Source: Aeromicrobium sp.
Lineage (GTDB): Bacteria > Actinomycetota > Actinomycetes > Propionibacteriales > Nocardioidaceae
Direction: 5' to 3'
NCBI GenBank assembly: GCA_025964895.1
Contig: JAOPXY010000100.1
Location: forward strand, 1 to 58,805
DNA: 58,805 nucleotides
In this document: positions 49,672 to 57,334 of the stretch, piece after piece
How the letters are laid out: each line of letters opens with the position of its first letter
Numbering within the stretch: the stretch's first letter is position 1
The notes under the pieces: generated by a model
The model's database searches: none
Told to the model about the DNA's origin: nothing
What the model saw: only the letters and a program-made list of their open reading frames with translations
Translations under genes and position numbers: made by a program

Positions 49672-50667
49672 ATGGTGTCGACTGCTCTGGACGAGCCCCG
49701 TCGGGGTCGCCGACGCCGGGGGCTGGTGCTGATCCCGGTCGTCTTGTTCGTCGTGGTCTTCGTGCTGGCGCGGATGGGGGTCGGGATGTTCGGTGGCTCG
49801 TCGCAGGACGACAACCTCTTCCTCGGTGCCCCGCCGCTGACCTCACCCGACACGGCCGCCGCGGGTGCGGCGGTCACCGCCACGGGCGGCGACCAGCAGA
49901 TCCTGCAGCGACTCGCGGACGTCCCGCAGGCGACGTGGCTGACGCCGGAGGCGTTCCCCCTCGACCAGGTGGGCGGCGTCGTGGCGAAAGTCGCGGCCGC
50001 GGGGGAGCGGACGGGACGGACGGCGGTATTCGTCGTGTACGGCATCACCGACCGCGACTGCAGCGGCGGCTACTCCAGCGGCGGTCTGCCGGCTGACCAG
50101 TACGGCCAGTGGGTCCATCGCATCGGCGAGGCAGCCGGGCGCGGCACCGTCATGATCGTCGAGCCCGATGCGCTCGCGACCGCGTCCGAGTGCGGCCAGG
50201 GCGAGCAGCGCACGAGCCTCCTGCGCGCGGCCGTCGAGGAGCTCGCGAGCCAGGGCCCCACGGTGTACCTCGACGCGGGACACGCCAGCTGGACCCCGCC
50301 CCAGGAGATGGCCGATCTGCTGCGGGCCGCGGGTGTCGACGAGGCGCGCGGCTTCTCGACCAACGTCGCGGGGTACGAGTCCGAGGCCGACGAGCAGACG
50401 TACGACGAGGCGCTCAGCGCGGCGCTCGGCGGCAGCCACTGGGTGACCGACACCGGGCGAAACGGCTTGGGCTCCAACGGCGAGTGGTGCAACCCTGACG
50501 GCCGCGCGTTGGGGCGTGAGCCGGAGGCTGTCGACGGTGGTGGACTGGACGCCTACCTGTGGATCAAGCCCCCCGGCGAGAGCGATGGGACGTGCGGTGG
50601 AGGCCCCGAGGCGGGCGTGTTCTGGACCGAGCGGGCGCTGTCCCTCGCGCGCTCTGCTGGCTGGTGA
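49672..50667 (+). CDS. Glycoside hydrolase family 6 (endoglucanase/cellobiohydrolase-like)
   Basis: A 331-residue membrane-anchored hydrolase. A basic N-terminus and a transmembrane segment (LVLIPVVLFVVVFVLARMGV) lead into the GH6 barrel. Markers are VYGITDRDCSGGYSSGGLPA (conserved Asp and Cys), VMIVEPDALATASECG, PTVYLDAGHASWTPPQEMAD, GFSTNVAGYE, GLGSNGEWCNPDGRALG and DAYLWIKPPGESDGTC. The catalytic Asp residues appear present. GH6 enzymes cut beta-1,4-glucans by inversion. The GT2 synthase nearby suggests a role in trimming a self-made glucan rather than in nutrition. The start could be ATG 49672 or GTG 49675. Confidence 0.9.
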   Translation: MVSTALDEPRRGRRRRGLVLIPVVLFVVVFVLARMGVGMFGGSSQDDNLFLGAPPLTSPDTAAAGAAVTATGGDQQILQRLADVPQATWLTPEAFPLDQVGGVVAKVAAAGERTGRTAVFVVYGITDRDCSGGYSSGGLPADQYGQWVHRIGEAAGRGTVMIVEPDALATASECGQGEQRTSLLRAAVEELASQGPTVYLDAGHASWTPPQEMADLLRAAGVDEARGFSTNVAGYESEADEQTYDEALSAALGGSHWVTDTGRNGLGSNGEWCNPDGRALGREPEAVDGGGLDAYLWIKPPGESDGTCGGGPEAGVFWTERALSLARSAGW

Positions 50668-50737
50668 CGTGTCCCTGTGAGACGGGGATCTCGGAACGAT
50701 AAAGCAATTCGGGCAGCAGCCGACCCTGACCCGCCCG

Positions 50738-50743
50738 TAGGAT
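50738..50743 (+). promoter_or_regulatory. -10 box giving leaderless response-regulator transcript
   Basis: TAGGAT is followed by AAAAAAT and ATG 50751, exactly 7 nt downstream. There is no Shine-Dalgarno. Confidence 0.6.
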
Positions 50744-50750
50744 AAAAAAT

Positions 50751-51758
50751 ATGGAAGACGTACAGGACCCGAAGCTGGCCGTCATCATCGAAGATGATGC
50801 GGACGTCCGGCATCTCCTGAAGACCGTTCTGACGCAGTCCGGCTTCCAGACGATTCTGACCACGAACGGTGCCGACGGCATCGAGGCGGTCCGCACCCAC
50901 AACCCCGTCCTGACGACGCTCGACGTGTCGATGCCGGGCATGGACGGCTTCGCCGCCGCCAAGCGCATCCGGGAGTTCAGCGCTACCTACATCGTGATGC
51001 TGACGGCCCTCGACGACGAGATCGACGTCGTGCAGGGACTCGACTCCGGCGCGGACGACTACCTCATCAAGCCGTTCCGTCCCCGTGAGCTGCGAGCGCG
51101 CATCGAGACCATCATGCGCCGTCCGCGCGATCGCTCGGGCGTCGCCGCCGGTGCGGGGGAGGTCGCGGCGGTGTCCGCCCCGGTCCACCAGGTGCCCGTC
51201 TACCAGACGGTGCCGGTCTACCAGGTGCCGGTCCAGCACGTCCCGCACCCGCCGGCCGCTCCCGTCCCGGCACCGGCGTTCGAGCCGCAGCCGGCGTACC
51301 AGCCCGCGCAGCCGGCGTACCAGCCCGCTCCGGTCGCCTACGAGAGCCAGCCCCCGCCGGTCGGCACCCGGCCCGTCCGACAGCCCGTGCGTGAGCCCGA
51401 GCCGGCCCCGGCACCTGACGGGGGCGGCTGGCTCGGGCACCGCGGCCTGCAGCTCAACACCCAGACCCGCCTCACGCAGGTCGACGGGCGCGGTGTCGAG
51501 CTGACCCGCAGCGAGTTCGATCTGCTGGCCACCCTGATGGGCTCGGGCCGCCGGGTCCGCAGCAAGGCCGACCTCGTGCTGGCGCTGCGCGGTGAGAGCT
51601 ACGTGACGACGTACTACGTCAACGACGCCGACAAGCGCGCCGTCGAAGTGCACATGGCCAACCTGCGCCGCAAGATCGGCGACTCCTCGGCCACGCCGCG
51701 GTTCATCGAGACGGTCCGCGGCGTCGGCTACCGCCTCGCCTCCGACCGCGACGCCTGA
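50751..51758 (+). CDS. OmpR/PhoB-type response regulator with long Pro/Tyr/Gln-rich linker
   Basis: A 335-residue regulator. The receiver domain (1-125) has acidic pair EDD (14-16), phosphoacceptor Asp58 in TTLDVSMPGMDG, the Thr of MLTALDDE and Lys in YLIKPFRP. The C-terminal winged helix (about 237-332) reads ELTRSEFDLLATLMGSGRRV, VEVHMANLRRKIGDSSATPR and FIETVRGVGYRLA. Between them is an unusual linker of about 100 residues with repeats such as VPVYQTVPVYQVPV and QPAYQPAQPAYQPA. The usual linker is 5-20 residues. A likely partner is the histidine kinase at 55363-57120, though the genes are not adjacent. Confidence 0.93.
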   Translation: MEDVQDPKLAVIIEDDADVRHLLKTVLTQSGFQTILTTNGADGIEAVRTHNPVLTTLDVSMPGMDGFAAAKRIREFSATYIVMLTALDDEIDVVQGLDSGADDYLIKPFRPRELRARIETIMRRPRDRSGVAAGAGEVAAVSAPVHQVPVYQTVPVYQVPVQHVPHPPAAPVPAPAFEPQPAYQPAQPAYQPAPVAYESQPPPVGTRPVRQPVREPEPAPAPDGGGWLGHRGLQLNTQTRLTQVDGRGVELTRSEFDLLATLMGSGRRVRSKADLVLALRGESYVTTYYVNDADKRAVEVHMANLRRKIGDSSATPRFIETVRGVGYRLASDRDA

Positions 51759-51763
51759 CCCCG

Positions 51764-51865
51764 AACGCTGACGGGGTACTTGTCGCCCCTCGAGGGGAGA
51801 CTTGTCGCCCCATGCGAGGGGCAGCAAGTACCCCGTCGAGGGGCAACAAGTACCCCCTCGGCGTT
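51764..51865. repeat. 102-bp palindromic element made of four 22-bp repeats
   Basis: Two direct copies with a 22-bp period carry TACTTGTCGCCCC and GACTTGTCGCCCC (L1 51773-51792, L2 51794-51811). Two opposed copies (R1 51815-51834, R2 51837-51856, period 22) read CGAGGGGC, then AG or AA, then CAAGTACCCC. The outer edges also pair (AACGCTGA with TCGGCGTT). It lies between the convergent response-regulator and lipoprotein genes. Confidence 0.9.
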
Positions 51866-51879
51866 GGGGGCGGGGCGGG

Positions 51880-52596
51880 TCAGCCAGCGTTGACGGGGAT
51901 CTCGGCGGCCACGGTGGGGGTGTCGGAGGCGAAGATTGCGATCGGCACCTCATGGCGGATCGTCTCGGTCGAGTAGCTCTTCGAGCCGGCCGAGCGCTGG
52001 ATGCGCACCGTGGCGCGGAACGTCAGGGTGAGTCCCCTGGTGTCCGCCGCGAGATCACCGATGGCCTGGTTGCGCAGCTCGAAGGCGCCCTTCGGCGAGG
52101 TGATGAGCATGCCGTACTTCGATGTCACGGGCTCGGGGTCGAACGTGATGCTCTTGGCCTTCTCGTCCAGTGCGTAAGGCGTCTGCACCGTGCCGGACGT
52201 CGCGGTCGTGGCCGACTCGACCTCGATGCGGTCGAGGTAGACCTTGCGTTTGGTCTTGAACGGATCACGCAGGTCCCGGTCGAGGTCGTAGGCGCCGAAC
52301 GTGAACGAGAAGTACTTGTTGCCCAGCGGGAACCACTCGTTGGTGCGGGGCGTCGCCTTCGTCGGGTACATGTTGTAGACGAAGTCGACACCGTCGATGT
52401 CGACGTGAGACTGGAACGTCCCGTCGCGCGTGAACTGCGAGTCGAACGTCGGGGTGGGCGACGGCGTGGGGCTCGCCGTCGCCGAGGCCTGGGGCCGGCT
52501 GCCGAAGCCGTCGAGGCTGCTGCACCCGCTCAGCGCTGCCAGAGCGGCGATGGCGACGACGGCAGCCGTCGCACGGCGGTGGAGGGGTGAGATCAC
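51880..52596 (-). CDS. Putative lipoprotein of unknown function
   Basis: A 238-residue exported protein. The lipoprotein signal RRATAAVVAIAALAALSGC has a lipobox LSGC with Cys near residue 24. A Ser/Thr/Pro spacer (ATASPTPSPTPTF) precedes a compact domain with VDIDGVDFVYNMYPTKATPR, WFPLGNKYFSFTFGAYDLDR and YGMLITSPKGAFELRNQAIG. I do not recognise the family. GTG 52596 has CAGGAG 7 nt upstream; the frame remains open upstream but no signal peptide would result. It is 62 bp downstream of the GT2 gene on the same strand, so a role in polysaccharide export or attachment is possible. Confidence 0.7.
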   Translation of the reverse strand: MISPLHRRATAAVVAIAALAALSGCSSLDGFGSRPQASATASPTPSPTPTFDSQFTRDGTFQSHVDIDGVDFVYNMYPTKATPRTNEWFPLGNKYFSFTFGAYDLDRDLRDPFKTKRKVYLDRIEVESATTATSGTVQTPYALDEKAKSITFDPEPVTSKYGMLITSPKGAFELRNQAIGDLAADTRGLTLTFRATVRIQRSAGSKSYSTETIRHEVPIAIFASDTPTVAAEIPVNAG

Positions 52597-52658
52597 GGCG
52601 TTGCTCCTGAGACGTGGGGTGGGAGTGGGAGTGCGAACCAAGGAGGCGCGATGATCCA

Positions 52659-54110
52659 TCATGCCTTGAAACCCTTGTGGCGCTTCAGCAGCTTGAGCGC
52701 CATCCACGCGGTCTGCAGGATCGTGATGATGCCGAGCACGGTCCAGCCGACGAACAGGACGTCGGACTGCAGCACGGTGGGCAGCTGTGCCCAGATCGCG
52801 ACGGCGCCGGAGAGGACGATCGCCACGACCGCGATCGGGGCGAAGTGGGCGTAGCCGCCGCCGCCGCTCTCGGCCTTGGCCTGAAGGGCCCAGTTGTCGG
52901 TCTGCGAGCTGCTGGCGAACTTGGTCCACGAGCGGGCGAAGTGCCCCAGCCGGATCCACATGTAGATCTCGGCCGGGAAGAACAACACGGCGAACAGGTA
53001 GTCCCGCTTGTTCGCGTTGTGCATCGCGTGGGCGGTGCGCAGGTTCAGCAGCATCGCCATGATCGTCGGCACGATCCACAAGATGACGAAGACGAAGGCG
53101 TTGAGCATCAGCGACGTGATGACGAGGAAGAAGAAGCCCAGGCGGGTGAAGCCGTTCGTGACCATCGAGATGTTCTCGAACCAGCGCAGCCGCAGGTTGG
53201 GGTGCAGCGGCTGGCCCTTCGTGTCGCCGCGCTGACCGGGCCACATGAGGTCGATCGCGCCGGTGTTCCACTTGACCTGCTGCGCGTCGAGCGACTGCAG
53301 GGTCGTCATGCCGCCGACGTTGGCGCGCGCGTGGGCGCTGATCTTGGTGAGGTAGCCGGCGCTCTTGATCTCCAGCGACAGGAGGGAGTCCTCGATCTCG
53401 CTGTCGCGCACCCACGGGTAGCGCTGGTGGGTCTGCTTGACGACGGCGCGCAGGGCCGTGGTCGAGAAGATCGAGTACTGCCCGCCGAGCACGGCCATGT
53501 TGCGTCCGCGCAGCAGGTTCTGCATGTTGAACGCGGCGAACTGGGCGCGCTGGCCGGCGATGAGGAACTTGCTCATCAGGGTGTCGAGGCCACTGTCGTC
53601 GATGCTGTAGATCGCGGAGATGCCGCCGATGCGCTCGTCGTCCTCGATCTCGCGGACGAGGTACTCGATCGCGTGCGGGTCGGCGGTGGTGTCGCCGTCG
53701 ACGCCGAGGAAGAAGTCCATGCCCTCGACGAGGGTGTAGCCATAGTTGAGGGCGCCGACCTTCTTGTCGGGGTTCTCGCCGATGTCGTGGACGAAGATCT
53801 CGGTCATCTGCTCCTCCGCGCCCTCGCCGCGGATGTGCAGGCCGGCGAAGTGGCTGGCGATCTCGACGGTCGCATCGGTCGTGTTGTTGACGATGACGTG
53901 GATTGCGTCGGGGAGGCGGGTCTGCGCCAGGAGCGAGTCGAGGACGTCGGCGATCGCGTCCTCCTCGTTGTACGCGGGGATGACACAGCCGACCGTCGAC
54001 CGGTACGTCGGGAGCGCCTCGATGTTCGCGAGGAACTCGTCGGCGTACTCGCCCATGGCCGGGTCGATGGAGGAGGCGCGGTCGGCGTAGCCGATGCCGT
54101 CGTCGGTCAT
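52659..54110 (-). CDS. Family 2 processive-type glycosyltransferase
   Basis: A 483-residue membrane synthase. The GT-A domain starts VGCVIPAYNEEDAIADVLDS. The nucleotide-sugar DxD is in FFLGVDGDTTADPHAI, the catalytic Asp in VRDSEIEDSLLSLEIKSAGY, and the acceptor-site motif appears as QQVKW, a QxxRW variant with Lys. Four or more C-terminal transmembrane segments follow (GFFFLVITSLMLNAFVFVIL, AIVVLSGAVAIWAQLP region). The layout fits beta-glycan synthases such as cellulose, poly-N-acetylglucosamine or hyaluronan enzymes; there is no PilZ domain. ATG 54110 has AAGGAG 6 nt upstream. Confidence 0.9.
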   Translation of the reverse strand: MTDDGIGYADRASSIDPAMGEYADEFLANIEALPTYRSTVGCVIPAYNEEDAIADVLDSLLAQTRLPDAIHVIVNNTTDATVEIASHFAGLHIRGEGAEEQMTEIFVHDIGENPDKKVGALNYGYTLVEGMDFFLGVDGDTTADPHAIEYLVREIEDDERIGGISAIYSIDDSGLDTLMSKFLIAGQRAQFAAFNMQNLLRGRNMAVLGGQYSIFSTTALRAVVKQTHQRYPWVRDSEIEDSLLSLEIKSAGYLTKISAHARANVGGMTTLQSLDAQQVKWNTGAIDLMWPGQRGDTKGQPLHPNLRLRWFENISMVTNGFTRLGFFFLVITSLMLNAFVFVILWIVPTIMAMLLNLRTAHAMHNANKRDYLFAVLFFPAEIYMWIRLGHFARSWTKFASSSQTDNWALQAKAESGGGGYAHFAPIAVVAIVLSGAVAIWAQLPTVLQSDVLFVGWTVLGIITILQTAWMALKLLKRHKGFKA

Positions 54111-54234
54111 GTGCTGCTCCTTGTGCGGGGGACGTGTGCCGTCCCGTGCCCCCCAGCCTGAGCCATCAATGTCAGGTTTGGCTCAGGTCCGCCTCAAGAT
54201 TGGGTCAGTTCTCGTCTCCGGGGCGAGGTGTGCG

Positions 54235-55356
54235 TCACGCCCGGGCGCGTTCCAGGCCCGCATCGGCCTTCGCCAGCAGCGACTCGAGGGTCGTCGAGGT
54301 GTCGGCGGAGTGGCTGGTGCCGAAGCTCGCGTCGACCCGCAGCATCATGTCGTCACCGACCGTCGCCTCCGTGAGACCGGTCTCCACCGCCTCGACGATC
54401 GTCAGCGGCACGGCCGGCACGGGCGCGACGACGAGGACGACGAACCGGCCGGCGCCGAGGTAGCCGACGAGGGCGTCGGCCGGCACCCGCCTGCGCAGGA
54501 TGCCGGAGAAGTGGACGAGCGCGTGATCGCCGGCCTCGCGTCCGAACGCCGAGTTCAGCTCGTCGAGGTGATCGATCTCGGCCAGGACGAGCCCGACGTG
54601 GTGCCCGGCGAATGTCGCCCGCTCGATGCGGTCGCGGGCGTCGTCGCGGAACGCGTCGGCCGTGAGGACGTCGAGATTCGTGCGCCGGCGGGCCTCGGTG
54701 CTCATCGACCACCAGTTGCCCGCGCGCTCGACGCGCAGGGCCGACAGGCAGATCGCCGCGACGACGAAGGCGGCGACGAACGGCAGCACCGTGGTCTCGG
54801 TCGGCGGGCGGCTGATCCGGCCGTCGCCCGTCGCCGCGGCACTGATGGCGGCGCCGATGATGTACCAGCCGCCGAACAGGAAGAACGTGAGCTGCAGGAT
54901 GCGGCAGTTCAGGTTCCGCCGCATCCCAGCCCGCACGAGCTCGGCGGCCGTCAGCCACGCGAAGACGCCGATCGTGCCGAGGCGGATCGCGGCGCTGAGG
55001 TCGAGATCGGGCGTCGACGACCGGGTCAGCGTGGGGACCATGACGACGAGCGCCACGACGCACGGGACCCACGTCAGCGAGCGGGGCTTCCCGTCGAGCA
55101 GCCGGCAACCGGCCCACATCGCACCGACGGCGAAGACCGAGGACGCGTCGACGACCGCCACCACGACGGCAGGCATCGTCCCGTCGCCGTAGATCGCCTC
55201 CAGTCCGGTGACGCAGAGCGCGGCGGCGAACGACGCCGTCCAGGCACGGTTGGCCTCGTCGTTGTGCCGCAGCGCGGCGGTCGTGGCGAACACGGCCGTG
55301 ACGAGCACCGTGGCCAGCGCCGAGGCGATCAGCAGGGTCTCGAGATCGAGGTTCAT
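54235..55356 (-). CDS. Membrane protein with degenerate GGDEF domain
   Basis: A 373-residue protein. Residues 1-210 hold about six transmembrane segments. The C-terminal region has the size and order of a GGDEF domain (HVGLVLAEIDHLDELNSAFG, REAGDHALVHFSGILRRRV), but the active-site motif reads YLGAGRFVVLV where GGDEF is expected. The metal Asp of the first strand is AEIDHLDE. Cyclase activity is therefore unlikely, and it may instead bind a nucleotide or a partner. It lies 6 nt downstream of the histidine kinase, probably in one transcript, ahead of the GT2 gene. Confidence 0.85.
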   Translation of the reverse strand: MNLDLETLLIASALATVLVTAVFATTAALRHNDEANRAWTASFAAALCVTGLEAIYGDGTMPAVVVAVVDASSVFAVGAMWAGCRLLDGKPRSLTWVPCVVALVVMVPTLTRSSTPDLDLSAAIRLGTIGVFAWLTAAELVRAGMRRNLNCRILQLTFFLFGGWYIIGAAISAAATGDGRISRPPTETTVLPFVAAFVVAAICLSALRVERAGNWWSMSTEARRRTNLDVLTADAFRDDARDRIERATFAGHHVGLVLAEIDHLDELNSAFGREAGDHALVHFSGILRRRVPADALVGYLGAGRFVVLVVAPVPAVPLTIVEAVETGLTEATVGDDMMLRVDASFGTSHSADTSTTLESLLAKADAGLERARA

Positions 55357-55362
55357 GGGACG

Positions 55363-57120
55363 TCAGCTCTCCTCGGTGGGGCGGTCGGGGCCGATGGCGA
55401 CATCGGCAGGGCGCGGGTCGTCCGGAGCTGGCGCCGGCTCGGGGAGGTCGCCACGCGGGATGCGGACGCAGACCTCGGTGCCGCGGCCCGGCTCGCTGTC
55501 GACCTCGATCGTGCCCTCGTGCAGGACGACGATCTCGCGCGAGATGCTCAGGCCGAGCCCCGTGCCGTGGACCGTCGAGCCGCGCACCGACTCGGCGCGG
55601 TAGAACCGCTCGAACAGGCCCTTCTGCTCCTCCAGCGACATGCCACGACCCGTGTCGGCGATGTGGATCTCGACCGCGGGACCGTCGAGGGCGTCCGGCG
55701 AGGCGGCCACCGTCACGATGATCCGTCCACCCGCCCGGTTGTACTTGACGGCGTTCGACAGGACGTTGTCGATCACCTGACGCAGCCGGAAGGCGTCGGC
55801 GACCGCCTCGACGCCGCTGTCGATGTCGAGCGACATCGACAGGAGCCGCTCGTTGGCGAGCGGACGGATCGCGTCGACGGAGTCCTGCACGAGAGCCGAC
55901 ACGTCGCACGGTTCGCGGCGCAGGGAGATTTGGTTGGCGGGGCTCGTCGACCGTGCCGCGAGCAGATCGCTGACCAGGGAGTTCAGGCGTTGCGTATTGG
56001 CCAGCGCGATGTCGAGCATCCCGCGCGTGTCGTCTGGCAGCCCGTCGGTCTCGAGGGCGAGGTCGACGTAGCCCAGGATCGAGCTGAGCGGCGTGCGGAG
56101 CTCGTGCGACATCGAGGTGACCAGGTCGTCGCGGTCGGCGATGGCCCGCACCTCCGCCGACACGTCGCGGAGCACGACCACGGCACGGCTGACCTCGCCC
56201 ACCTCGTCGTGCAGCAGGCGGGCGCTCACGTCGATCGTGAAGCGGGTACCGGTCCGGTGCCCGATCCAGTACGTCTCGGAGTCGATCGCCTCGCCCGACA
56301 GCACGCGCAGGTGCGGGAACTCTGCGGGCAGCAACGGCGTGACCTTGTCGGACCGGTACAGCGGGAACCGGTGGAACGGCGTGTTGCCGGGCAGGTCCAG
56401 CTGCGACAGCAACGCCCGCGCGGCCCGGTTGGACGTCAGGGTCTCGCCGTGGCGGTCGACGCCCAGCACCGCGAACTGGACGGCGTCGAGCGCCTCGCGG
56501 ACCGTCGCCTCCTGGATGCGTGCCCGTCCCAGGGCGTCCTCCAGCATGCGGGTCTGCCGGCGCAGCAGGATGCGCTGGGACTCGACGCGGCGGCTCGTCG
56601 TGTACATCACGCCGGCCACGAAGGCCAGGGTGACCGACAGGCTGGCCGCGGAGATGGGGGTCGTCGTGACGCTCGGCTGGAGGACGTCGAGCTCGGTGAG
56701 CGTCGCCTGCGCGACCAGCATCCCGCTGGCGAGGGCGGGCCCGGCGACGCAGCCGAGCCGGCCGAACGACGTCGCGAGCCAGATGACCGGGAAGATCAGC
56801 AGGATCCCGAACCCGCTCTGCGGCTCGGCGATGCGGAGCAGGCCGATCGCGGCGATGTCGCACAGTGGCACGACCATCTGCAGGCGCATCGGAAACGCGA
56901 GCCACGGCACCGTGGCGGAGGCGATCGTGACCCACAGGACGGCCGTGAGGCCCAGGAAGAACGCCGGGCTGTCGTCGATGCCGTCGGGGGACAGGGCGAC
57001 CGTGATGCAGACGACGAGCGCGACAGCACCGGCCAGCATGACCTGCGACCTGAAGACGCTGTCGCCGAATCGCGAGGTCAGGGACCCGGGAACCCGGTCG
57101 CGATCGGGGGTGACCTCCAT
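55363..57120 (-). CDS. Membrane-bound PAS histidine kinase
   Basis: A 585-residue sensor kinase. Five or six N-terminal transmembrane segments span residues 28-175. A short coiled coil leads into a PAS domain (about 205-325: ALDAVQFAVLGVDRHGETLT). HisKA follows with the phospho-His339 in SMSHELRTPLSSILGYVDLA. The HATPase domain has an N box DNVLSNAVKYNRAGGRI, G1 HIADTGRGMSLEEQ and G2 VHGTGLGLSISREIVVLHEG. The C-terminus is Pro/Asp-rich. ATG 57120 appears leaderless. A response regulator without a kinase neighbour lies about 3.6 kb away and is a plausible partner. Confidence 0.95.
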   Translation of the reverse strand: MEVTPDRDRVPGSLTSRFGDSVFRSQVMLAGAVALVVCITVALSPDGIDDSPAFFLGLTAVLWVTIASATVPWLAFPMRLQMVVPLCDIAAIGLLRIAEPQSGFGILLIFPVIWLATSFGRLGCVAGPALASGMLVAQATLTELDVLQPSVTTTPISAASLSVTLAFVAGVMYTTSRRVESQRILLRRQTRMLEDALGRARIQEATVREALDAVQFAVLGVDRHGETLTSNRAARALLSQLDLPGNTPFHRFPLYRSDKVTPLLPAEFPHLRVLSGEAIDSETYWIGHRTGTRFTIDVSARLLHDEVGEVSRAVVVLRDVSAEVRAIADRDDLVTSMSHELRTPLSSILGYVDLALETDGLPDDTRGMLDIALANTQRLNSLVSDLLAARSTSPANQISLRREPCDVSALVQDSVDAIRPLANERLLSMSLDIDSGVEAVADAFRLRQVIDNVLSNAVKYNRAGGRIIVTVAASPDALDGPAVEIHIADTGRGMSLEEQKGLFERFYRAESVRGSTVHGTGLGLSISREIVVLHEGTIEVDSEPGRGTEVCVRIPRGDLPEPAPAPDDPRPADVAIGPDRPTEES

Positions 57121-57126
57121 GGCGGC

Positions 57127-57132
57127 AGCGTA
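57127..57132 (-). promoter_or_regulatory. -10 box giving leaderless kinase transcript
   Basis: On the minus strand TACGCT lies 6 nt before ATG 57120; no Shine-Dalgarno precedes the start. Confidence 0.5.
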
Positions 57133-57178
57133 CCGGTCCTGGCTCCTGGCGTGATTTCCCGACCGAGCGGGCCTGCGA

Positions 57179-57334
57179 TAGACTCAACCGGTTGCCTCGG
57201 CGAGGGTCCGTCTTCGGACCGTGATCGACAAGGCGCTCCACAGGAGTGCTGTGTCGAGCTTGCCGGTGACGATGCCTTCGTTCGTATCATCCGTCTTCAG
57301 CATCACCCACCGCCGACACTTCAGGAGTTCCCCC
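57179..57334 (+). promoter_or_regulatory. rplY promoter and about 140-nt structured leader
   Basis: TAGACT (57179-57184) is a -10-like box. The RNA that follows runs about 140 nt to GTG 57335 and contains a perfect hairpin GGTCCG-TCTT-CGGACC (57205-57220) near its 5' end. Such a long leader is unusual beside the many leaderless genes of this window and may carry regulation. The final AGGAG lies 7 nt before the start. Confidence 0.45.

Noticed and set aside
51773-51856. CRISPR-like array of four 22-bp repeats
   Set aside because: Two units are inverted relative to the other two, the intervals are only 1-3 nt and there are no spacers or cas genes.
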